Of a stretch of DNA of 6,942 nt, positions 1 to 5,197 are shown piece after piece. Within the stretch, counting starts at the first letter, position 1. The number at the start of each line of letters is the position of its first letter. Made by a program: the position numbers and the translations under genes. The notes beneath the pieces were generated by a model that was not told the DNA's origin, ran no database searches, and saw nothing but the letters and a program-made list of their open reading frames with translations. Source of the DNA: Halobacteriales archaeon QH_10_70_21 (GTDB lineage: Archaea > Halobacteriota > Halobacteria > Halobacteriales > Haloarculaceae); assembly GCA_003021325.1 (NCBI GenBank), contig PXQM01000031.1:1-6942 (forward strand), in the 5' to 3' direction.

Positions 1-552
1 CGAGGTCTCGACGGCCGACGGCCACCTGCTCGGCATCGGTATCGAGGAGCTGCCGCCCGCCGGGCGGCCCGTCGGCGAGACCATCGCGGCGGTCCGAGAG
101 GCCGGCAGCGCCGCCGTCGTCCCCCATCCCTTCCAGCGGACCCGCCACGGTGTCCGCAAGCGCCGCCTCAAGCGCGTCGACCCCGACGCCATCGAGACGT
201 ACAACGCCTGGCTGTTCACCGGCTACCGGAACCGGCGGGCCCGGCGGTACGCCGCCCGGTACGGCTACCCGGCGTCGGCGGTAGCGACGCGCACTCGCTT
301 CTGACCGTCGGCCGGGCGTTCACCGAGATAGAGGTCGAACCCCCCATCGCCGACGTCGAGAGCGACGACGTCGTCGACGCCATCCGGCCCGGCGACACGA
401 CGATTCGGGGCCAGCGGGCCTCCCTGAAGCGCTGCAGCAGCCACTACGCCAAGGCCGCCGTCCGGAAGACCGCATGGGCCGGCCGGACCGTCCTGCGAAA
501 GGGTTCCGGCGGCGCCCGCCGCGCCGCCTCCGCCGTCGTCCCGTTCCGGTAG
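1..552 (+). pseudogene. PHP-domain metal-dependent phosphoesterase, C-terminal part, frameshifted
   Basis: The 5' end lies outside the window. From base 2 the reading frame gives a PHP-superfamily protein (TrpH-like, predicted metal-dependent phosphoesterase) with a PHP-associated C-terminal region. It includes a VVPHPFQR motif (His codon at 125-127) and the stretch [20 protein letters not shown]. That frame hits TGA at 302-304. The expected last metal-binding motif, [19 protein letters not shown], is present but in another frame, from GGT at 280-282 (AGC-GAC-GCG-CAC at 283-294), and runs open to TAG at 550-552. Adding one G near 279-281 (GCGGTAGC to GCGGGTAGC) joins the halves into one continuous protein with a basic tail. 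Seen: the split motif. Known: PHP proteins bind metals through conserved His and Asp residues, and the SDAH segment is one of these. Inferred: a one-base deletion, either a real mutation or a sequencing error in a G run. If real, the product loses its last metal ligands and C-terminal domain. Substrate unknown. Confidence 0.85.
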
Positions 553-581
553 CGCCGAACGCTCTTGCCGGCCCGCTCCGA

Positions 582-587
582 GGGAGG
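582..587 (+). promoter_or_regulatory. Shine-Dalgarno-like site of the small membrane gene
   Basis: GGGAGG ends three bases before the ATG at 591 and matches the anti-Shine-Dalgarno end of archaeal 16S rRNA. It supports 591 as the start. The spacing is a little short. A weak CTCTTG stretch at 562-567, about 27 bases before the ATG, could be a poor TATA element, but I would not rely on it. Confidence 0.45.
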
Positions 588-590
588 GCC

Positions 591-755
591 ATGAGCCCGA
601 CTTCGGCTCTCGGAACGGTGCTGCTGTCGGTCGGGCTGGCGGGGTACGGCGCCGGTATCGCGGTCGACTACCCGGGGCGGGCGTTCTCGATCACGGCCGT
701 CATCGTCGGCATCGCGCTCGTCGCCATCGGCCCCTCGATGGAGGAGCCGACACGA
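591..755 (+). CDS. small two-helix membrane protein, stop codon apparently lost
   Basis: The frame from ATG 591 codes for a 54-residue hydrophobic protein if it ends at 755. It has one membrane segment around residues 6-25 (LGTVLLSVGLAGYGAG), a short loop DYPGR, and a second segment around residues 31-47 (FSITAVIVGIALVAIG), followed by the acidic end MEEPT. I do not recognise a named family; it resembles small conserved haloarchaeal membrane proteins of unknown role. As written there is no stop at 753-755 (CGA), and the frame runs on to 996-998. The extra 81 residues are low-complexity Ser/Thr/Pro/Arg typical of out-of-frame reading over the corA coding sequence. A T instead of C at 753 would give TGA here and, at the same time, ATG for corA, an ATGA overlap. 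I therefore place the natural end at 755 and infer that the readthrough tail is spurious or a recent consequence of the lesion. The upstream stop is 38 bases away, so it may share a transcript with corA. Confidence 0.6.
740..746 (+). promoter_or_regulatory. Shine-Dalgarno of corA (GGAGGAG)
   Basis: GGAGGAG sits five bases before the ACG at 752-754, ideal spacing for an archaeal Shine-Dalgarno. It lies inside the end of the upstream small membrane gene, as is usual for translationally coupled genes. It is the main reason for placing the corA start at 752 although the codon reads ACG. No ATG, GTG or TTG occurs in that frame between the upstream gene and GTG 1070. Confidence 0.65.
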
Positions 756-1729
756 CCGTCCACGCCGTCGTCTACGACGCCGACGGCATCACCCAGCACG
801 ACGACATCGCGGCCGCCAAGGCCGAAAGCGGGACCACCTGGGTCCGGGTCGAGGCGGCCACCGGCGAGGAGATCGACGCCGTCGCCGAGGTCTTCGACCT
901 CCACCGGCTGGCCATCGAGGACATCGTCAACGGCGTTCGGCCCAAGACCGAGGAGTTCACCGACTACACGTTCGTCCTGGTCAAGACCGCGGAGCTGACC
1001 ACCGGCGAGACCACCTTCGACAGGGAGGTCCACGAGGAGCCGGTCGGCGTCTTCGTCGGCGATGACTGGGTGGTCTCGCTGTCGACCCACGACGACGACC
1101 CCATTGGCCGGGGGTGGGAGGCCGTCGTCCGCGGCGACGAGCGGTTCCTCCACCGCGGGCCGGCCTTCACCGCCTACCGCGTCGTCGACGCCGTCGTCGA
1201 CGAGTACTTCTCACTCCTGGACCGCACCGAGGACGACATCGAGACCATCGAGGAGGTGCTTGACTCGACCGACGGCGACGTCCTCGAGGAGATAACCGCC
1301 GTCCGCCGGGACCTGCTGTCGTTCCGGAAACTGGCGTGGCCGACCCGGGAGGCGCTGTCGGTGCTGGCCCGCGGGGACCCGAAGCAGGTCGAACCCGAGA
1401 CGGAGAAGCACTTCCGGGACGTCTACGACCACCTCGTCCGGGTCGTCGACCTCGTCGAGACGTACCGCGACCTGGTCTCGGGCGCCCGCGACATCTACCT
1501 CAACACCCTCTCGCAGTCCAGCAACGAGGTGATGAAAACCCTGACCGTCATTGCGACCATCTTCCTGCCGCTGACGTTCGTCGCCGGCGTCTACGGGACG
1601 AACTTCGCCGACAGCGCCTACAACATGCCCGAACTCGGCTGGGCGTTCGGCTACCCCGCGGTCATGTTCGGGATGCTCCTGCTCGGACTGTCGATGCTGT
1701 GGGCGTTCCGCCGGGCGGAGTACCTGCAG
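752..1729 (+). CDS. corA: CorA-family divalent cation (Mg2+/Co2+) channel, start and stop codons altered
   Basis: Read from 752 to 1729 this is a 325-residue CorA/MIT-superfamily protein, normal length for the family. These are pentameric inner-membrane cation channels with a cytoplasmic N-terminal funnel. Visible are the LHRLAIED segment (residues 50-57) with RPK and EEFTDY downstream, a long acidic helical region, the SNEVMKTLTVIATIFLPLTF stretch leading into helix 1 (about 266-282), the loop NMPEL (291-295), and helix 2 (about 301-319) followed by a basic cytoplasmic end RRAEYL. Three oddities: the start codon reads ACG (752-754) behind a perfect Shine-Dalgarno; the family signature GMN reads G282-T283-N284 (ACG at 1598-1600); and there is no stop after L325, where CAG at 1727-1729 replaces a likely TAG. 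As written, the frame continues to TGA at 2216-2218, shadowing the next gene with an Arg/Pro-rich tail. The only ordinary in-frame start is GTG 1070, which would remove about 106 residues of the funnel. The family call is firm; whether the gene is functional is open. Confidence 0.85.
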
Positions 1730-1777
1730 CCTCGGCGCCCGGCGCCGGTGCGTCCGGCCGCCACGGCGGGGGCGGGC

Positions 1778-1783
1778 TTTTGT
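1778..1783 (+). promoter_or_regulatory. TATA-like promoter element of the DsbA-family gene
   Basis: TTTTGT, in the context GGGCTTTTGTCCC, lies 23-28 bases before the ATG at 1806. This is where the TATA box of a leaderless haloarchaeal transcript is expected. It is the only T-rich patch in the 76-base gap after the probable corA end (1730-1805), and there is no Shine-Dalgarno before 1806, which fits leaderless translation. The same T run could also help end corA transcription. A GGCGCC direct repeat, itself palindromic, lies at about 1734-1746; I give it no function. Confidence 0.4.
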
Positions 1784-1805
1784 CCCTCCGGTTCCCAGTC
1801 CCGTC

Positions 1806-2438
1806 ATGAGCGAAACCGACGCCGTTCCGACCGTCCGGGTGTACGCCGACTACGTCTGTCCGTTCTGCTACCTCGGCTACGCCTCGCTGGAGGCGTACCG
1901 CGAGGACCGCGAGGGACCGCTCGACGTCGAGTGGCACCCCTTCGACCTCCGGTCGCGGAAGCGCCGCCCCGACGGCACCATCGACCCCTCCATCGACGAC
2001 GGCAAGGACGACTCCTACTACGAGGAGGCGAGGAGGAACGTCCGCCGACTGGCCGAGGAGTACGACGTCGAGATGGCCCAGCACCTCCGGAAGGACGTCG
2101 ACTCCTACGGCGCCCAGCGGGTTGCGCTCCGGGTCCGCGAGGAGCACCCCGAGGCGTTCGAGGCGTTCCACCGCGGCGTCTTCGACGCGCTGTGGGAGAA
2201 GGGCCGCGACGTCGGTGACGCCTCGGTGTTGGCCGACATCGCCGAGGCGGCCGGACTGCCAGCGGGCTACGTCCCCGACGTCCTGGCCGACGACGACAGC
2301 GCCGACGCCCTGGAGGACGCCTTCGAGGCCGCCGCCGAGTTCGGCATCACCGGCGTCCCGACGTTCGTCCACGACGAGTACGCCGCCCGCGGGGCGGTCC
2401 CGCCCGAGCAACTGGCGCGCCTGGTCGAAGGGAGCTAA
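1806..2438 (+). CDS. DsbA/FrnE-family thiol-disulfide oxidoreductase
   Basis: A 210-residue protein with a thioredoxin fold of the DsbA/FrnE-like type. The redox motif C18-P-F-C21 follows the first strand (VRVYADYVCPFCYLGY). A long, acidic alpha-helical insertion fills the middle. The cis-proline loop GVPTF (183-187, Pro185) is near the C-terminus, followed by the usual family ending with RGAVPPEQL. Length and motif spacing are normal and no lesion is visible. No signal peptide or membrane helix is seen, so it is probably cytoplasmic, as FrnE-like proteins usually are. Known family members catalyse or reduce protein disulfides or isomerise small substrates; the substrate here cannot be told. 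The ATG at 1806 is chosen because the fold begins a few residues later and a TATA-like element lies at the right distance. It stands alone between corA and a small gene on the same strand. The acidic composition fits a halophilic protein. Confidence 0.92.
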   Translation: MSETDAVPTVRVYADYVCPFCYLGYASLEAYREDREGPLDVEWHPFDLRSRKRRPDGTIDPSIDDGKDDSYYEEARRNVRRLAEEYDVEMAQHLRKDVDSYGAQRVALRVREEHPEAFEAFHRGVFDALWEKGRDVGDASVLADIAEAAGLPAGYVPDVLADDDSADALEDAFEAAAEFGITGVPTFVHDEYAARGAVPPEQLARLVEGS

Positions 2439-2463
2439 ATCGCCGGCGCAGCGCGGCGTGGGG

Positions 2464-2469
2464 CCTATT
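2464..2469 (+). promoter_or_regulatory. possible TATA element before the small gene at 2503
   Basis: CCTATT, in the context GGGGCCTATTCAC, lies 34-39 bases before the ATG at 2503 and is the most AT-rich patch in the 64-base gap after the DsbA-family gene. Transcription starting about 25 bases downstream would leave a leader of roughly 10 bases. No Shine-Dalgarno is visible. The evidence is only position and composition. Confidence 0.3.
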
Positions 2470-2502
2470 CACACCCACGAGAAGCGTCGGACGCATCGAA
2501 CC

Positions 2503-2640
2503 ATGAACATGACCCTTCTGCACGACGGCGAAGACGGCCGGTACGGCGAGTTCAGGGTTGACGAGGACCTCGTCATCTACGACCGGGAGAACCCCGCAGC
2601 GTGAATCCGTGCCGAATCGCCCGCGACGGTCGAGACCTAG
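2503..2640 (+). pseudogene. very small haloarchaeal protein (DUF7331-like), in-frame TGA
   Basis: From ATG 2503 (a second Met follows at codon 3) the frame codes for 33 residues ending YDRENPAA, then TGA at 2602-2604. The segment DEDLVIYDRENPAA resembles a group of tiny acidic haloarchaeal proteins, which from memory I match to DUF7331. In these the text usually continues with Trp (for example AWIQS). Here TGA stands where TGG would be, and the frame after it stays open for IRAESPATVET and ends at TAG 2638-2640. That TAG shares the tetramer CTAG with the stop codon of the convergent dehydrogenase remnant, a neat tail-to-tail arrangement that supports 2640 as the natural end. Intact, the product would be 45 residues. 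No membrane segment or known catalytic motif is present and the function is unknown. The alternative is that the 33-residue form is the real, complete product. The nonsense reading rests on remembered family pattern, not an alignment. Confidence 0.55.
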
Positions 2641-2955
2641 GGGAACCCGACGCCGGTCGCCTCGACCGAGACCGACCAGAGCCGCTCTGCGGTCTCCTCG
2701 TCGTACGACTGGCTCGCCGAGCGCTGTTTCTCCGGCGCACCCCGCATCTTCAGCAGGCCGCCGGGGCCGACGTAGTCGCCGCCCTCGACGTCGTCGGCCG
2801 TCGCCGCGTACAGCATCGGCAGGGCGCCGGCCGCCGCCGACTGGGCGACGACGGCGAGGACGCGTCCGACGACCGCTCGCCGGACCGCACCAACGGTCCG
2901 TAGCGACCGTCCGTCGGGCCCTGGCGGACACGCTGGCGCCTGCGTGTCGTCGGTC
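2637..2955 (-). pseudogene. short-chain dehydrogenase/reductase, C-terminal remnant
   Basis: The minus strand reads the end of an SDR of the retinol-dehydrogenase/protochlorophyllide-reductase-like group. From about 2900 down to the stop (TAG on the minus strand, 2637-2639) there are 87 clean codons with the typical pattern AQSAAAGALPMLYAATADDV, then EGGDYVGPGG, then MRGAPEKQ, ERLWSVS and ATGVGF. Upstream of this the match fades. A fragment reading TDDTQ then GPDGR may be the remains of the HPG-x-x-DT-LQ-RGP region with small indels, reaching to about 2955. The NAD(P)-binding TGxxxGIG segment and the YxxxK catalytic residues are absent, because the sequence beyond is occupied by the promoter and start of the divergent ABC transporter gene. 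The frame stays open much further on this strand, but that part is the shadow of the ATPase gene. I infer a 5'-truncated relic that predates or accompanied arrival of the neighbouring transporter. Product: none expected. Confidence 0.8.
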
Positions 2956-2997
2956 CCGCCGTTCTCGGAGCCATCGAGACGCGAGTCGTCCCTGAGG

Positions 2998-3001
2998 TAT
3001 A
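2998..3001 (+). promoter_or_regulatory. TATA box of the ABC transporter operon
   Basis: TATA, in the context GAGGTATAGGCC, lies 29-32 bases before the ATG at 3030, where a haloarchaeal core promoter for a leaderless or nearly leaderless message is expected. There is no Shine-Dalgarno before 3030. The element sits just beyond the truncated end of the dehydrogenase remnant. Confidence 0.5.
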
Positions 3002-3029
3002 GGCCGCTCGCGTTCCTACGGCGTCCCGA

Positions 3030-3773
3030 ATGCCGGCTATCCAGACGCGGGCGCTGTCGAAACGGTACGGCGAGGTGGTCGCGCTCGATTCGCTCTCCCT
3101 GGCCGTCGAGGACGGCGAGTGCTACGGCTTCCTCGGGCCGAACGGTGCGGGCAAGTCGACGACCATCAACATCCTGACCGGCCAGCTGGTGCCGGATTCG
3201 GGCGAGGCCCGCGTGGCCGGGGTCGACCCCGTCGAGACGCCCGTCGAGGCCCGTCGCCGGGTCGGAATCCTGCCCGAGAGCGGGCGGCCGCCCTCCTTCC
3301 TGACCGTCCGCGAGTACTTCGAGTTCGCCGCCACGACGCGCGGGCTCGAGGAGTCGACGATGACCGAGCGGGTCGACCGCTGGGCCGAACGGCTCGAGTT
3401 CGCCCACAAGCTCGACACGCTGTGTACCGACCTCTCGCAGGGCGAACGCCAGAAGGTGCTCATCACGCAGGCGTTCATCCACGAGCCGCGGGTCGTGTTC
3501 ATCGACGAGCCGCTGACGAACCTCGACCCCATCATGCAGGAGCGCGTCAAGGGGTTCTTCGAGACCTACCGCTCGGCCGGCAACACGCTCTTCCTGTCGA
3601 CGCACTTCGTCGAGACGGCCGCCGAGGTCTGCACCCAGGTCGGCATCATCAACCGCGGGCGGCTGCTCGAGGAGCTACGGCCGCGCGGCATGGACGGGGA
3701 CGCGCTGCTCGACCGGTTCTTCACGTCGGTCGACGAGGACGTCGCGGAAGCCACCCTCACGCGGTCGTCATGA
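3030..3773 (+). CDS. ABC-2 type transporter, ATP-binding subunit
   Basis: A 247-residue ABC ATPase of the ABC-2/DRA exporter type that would power the membrane protein encoded next. All nucleotide-binding motifs are present in order: Walker A GPNGAGKST (36-44); a Q-loop region reading ILPESG (80-85), where Glu replaces Gln as is common in this group; the signature LSQGE (135-139) instead of LSGGQ; Walker B VVFIDEP (155-161); the D-loop NLD (164-166); and the H-loop His192 in LSTHF. The length is somewhat shorter than the roughly 300 residues of many drug-exporter ATPases, but it is complete, and an acidic tail follows the switch His. It is cytoplasmic, bound to the permease. The gene ends in TGA overlapping the permease ATG by four bases (ATGA), so the two are co-transcribed and probably translationally coupled. 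Substrate unknown. No lesions are seen. Confidence 0.95.
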   Translation: MPAIQTRALSKRYGEVVALDSLSLAVEDGECYGFLGPNGAGKSTTINILTGQLVPDSGEARVAGVDPVETPVEARRRVGILPESGRPPSFLTVREYFEFAATTRGLEESTMTERVDRWAERLEFAHKLDTLCTDLSQGERQKVLITQAFIHEPRVVFIDEPLTNLDPIMQERVKGFFETYRSAGNTLFLSTHFVETAAEVCTQVGIINRGRLLEELRPRGMDGDALLDRFFTSVDEDVAEATLTRSS

Positions 3774-5197
3774 CCCTGTCGACCCGCTACCTGCTGCGGC
3801 TGATGACCGTCGAGGAGTGGCGGCTCCACAGCCGCATGTTCGGCGGGCGGCGGTTCGCGCTGTTCCCCCTCTTCGTCGCCGCGGTGGCCGCCGGGACGGC
3901 CGCCTTCTTCGCCCTGGCGAACGCCGACGCGGGGCTGCTCGTCGACGGCCTCCACCTCGTCGTCGCCGCCCTGGGGCTGCAGGTCGGCACCGTCGGCCTC
4001 GTCGGCCGCGACGCGCTGGACGACCTCCTGGGGGAGACGACGCTGCTGCTGTTCTCGGCCCGGACGCTCCCGATGGAGCCGCGGAAGCTCCTCGTGGCCT
4101 TCCTCGTGAAGGACGTCGGCTACTACGCCGTGCTCTTCCTGTTACCGCTGACCGTCGGGCTCGTCCCGCTGGTGGTCATGGCGGGGGTCCCGGCTGCGCG
4201 GCTCCCGCTGCTTTTCGTCACGTCCGTCGGCGTCTTCGCGGTCGGCGTCGCTGCCAGCTTCGCGCTCGTCGGTATCCACACCCGGTCGCGGGTCGCCTCG
4301 ACCGCGGTCGCGCTGGCGGCCGTCGTCGCGCTCATCCTCGACGGTGGGCGCGTGCTCTCGGTGACGCCGTACGGCCTCCTGTCGGGTATCGACCCGGTCG
4401 CTGTCGCCGGGAGCGTCCTGCTGCCGGTCGGGCTCGGGGTCGTCGGCGTCGCCCTCTTCCAGTTCGACCGTCGGACGCCGACCCGGACCGCCGAGAACCG
4501 CTTCGGCGCGCTCCACCGGGCCCTGGGCGGTGCCGACGCCCAGGGCCTGCTCGCGAAGTCGCTGCTGGACGTCGTCCGATCGTCGGGCGGCCTCTGGAAG
4601 GTCGTCTTCTCGCAGGGGCTGGTCTTCGCCGTGCTCGCGGTCCTGCTGGCGTTCCTGCCCGACGTCGTCCCGGTCCGGCCCGAACCCGGCCTCACCATCG
4701 CGAGCGTGCTCGCGCTGGGCTCGTTTACGAGCTACAACTGGCTCTGCCAGTTCGACGACACCGGCTTCTACCTGCGGTACCCGGTCGACCTGGCCGAGGT
4801 GTTCCGGGCGAAGCTGCTCGGGTTCTGCCTGCTGGCGCTGCCGTCGGGGCTGGCGTTCCTCGGGCTCGGCGTCGTCGTCTTCGGTACCGGGACGATGCTG
4901 GTCGGCGTCGCCGTCTTCGCGCCGCTGTGTCTGTACGTCTTCGGCGTCACGGCCTACGTCGCCGGGCTCGAGCCGACGGAGCTGCTCTTCGACACGCCCG
5001 TCTTCGCGGCCTTCACGCTGGCGATGATGGTCGCGCTCATCCCGCTCGTCGTCGCGGCCATCGCGTTCAGGCTCGCGCCGACGGGGCTGGCGCTCGGCAG
5101 CGTCGGCTACGCCTCGCTGGCGGGGCTCGTCGGCGTCGGCCTCTACCGCCGGGCCGGACCGCGCTGGGAACGGAAGGCCCTCGCGGAGGCCGACTGA
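3770..5197 (+). CDS. ABC-2 type transporter, membrane permease subunit
   Basis: A 475-residue polytopic membrane protein whose ATG overlaps the stop of the ATPase gene (ATGA at 3770-3773), which identifies it as the permease of that exporter. I count about 12 hydrophobic segments in two blocks of six. The first block runs roughly from residue 30 to 230 (starting FALFPLFVAAVAAG). It is followed by a cytoplasmic stretch of about 45 residues rich in Arg and charged residues (FDRRTPTRTAENRFGALHRA). The second block begins around SQGLVFAVLAVLLAF and ends near LVGVGLYRR. The C-terminus is charged (WERKALAEAD). This two-halves layout suggests internal duplication or a fused permease, so one copy may serve per ATPase subunit or the complex may be asymmetric. 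I know of no assigned substrate for such haloarchaeal permeases. Its last 55 bases overlap the convergent gene on the other strand. The long open frame upstream of 3770 in this frame is only a shadow of the ATPase gene. Confidence 0.9.
   Translation: MTLSTRYLLRLMTVEEWRLHSRMFGGRRFALFPLFVAAVAAGTAAFFALANADAGLLVDGLHLVVAALGLQVGTVGLVGRDALDDLLGETTLLLFSARTLPMEPRKLLVAFLVKDVGYYAVLFLLPLTVGLVPLVVMAGVPAARLPLLFVTSVGVFAVGVAASFALVGIHTRSRVASTAVALAAVVALILDGGRVLSVTPYGLLSGIDPVAVAGSVLLPVGLGVVGVALFQFDRRTPTRTAENRFGALHRALGGADAQGLLAKSLLDVVRSSGGLWKVVFSQGLVFAVLAVLLAFLPDVVPVRPEPGLTIASVLALGSFTSYNWLCQFDDTGFYLRYPVDLAEVFRAKLLGFCLLALPSGLAFLGLGVVVFGTGTMLVGVAVFAPLCLYVFGVTAYVAGLEPTELLFDTPVFAAFTLAMMVALIPLVVAAIAFRLAPTGLALGSVGYASLAGLVGVGLYRRAGPRWERKALAEAD

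Noticed and set aside
474..998. A 174-residue plus-strand frame as one gene starting at 474
   Set aside because: The part before 591 is out of frame with the PHP protein tail, and the part after about 755 is out of frame with corA. Only 591-755 looks like a protein.
1662..2411. A 249-residue minus-strand frame over the DsbA-family gene
   Set aside because: The plus strand carries CPFC and GVPTF at the right spacing; the antisense frame has no motif.
2602..2604. TGA as a selenocysteine or other programmed recoding site
   Set aside because: No selenoprotein element was seen, I know of no such recoding in haloarchaea, and a remembered Trp at this place makes a simple TGG to TGA change more likely.
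2637..3605. A 322-residue minus-strand open frame as one intact gene
   Set aside because: Only its last 87-100 codons show family homology (SDR end). The rest is antisense to the ABC ATPase and has no dehydrogenase motifs.
1876..5120. Short repeat GGCTACGCCTCGCTGG present in both the DsbA-family gene and the permease gene
   Set aside because: It encodes GYASL in both by chance, using the preferred codons of a G+C-rich genome. No longer repeat surrounds it.
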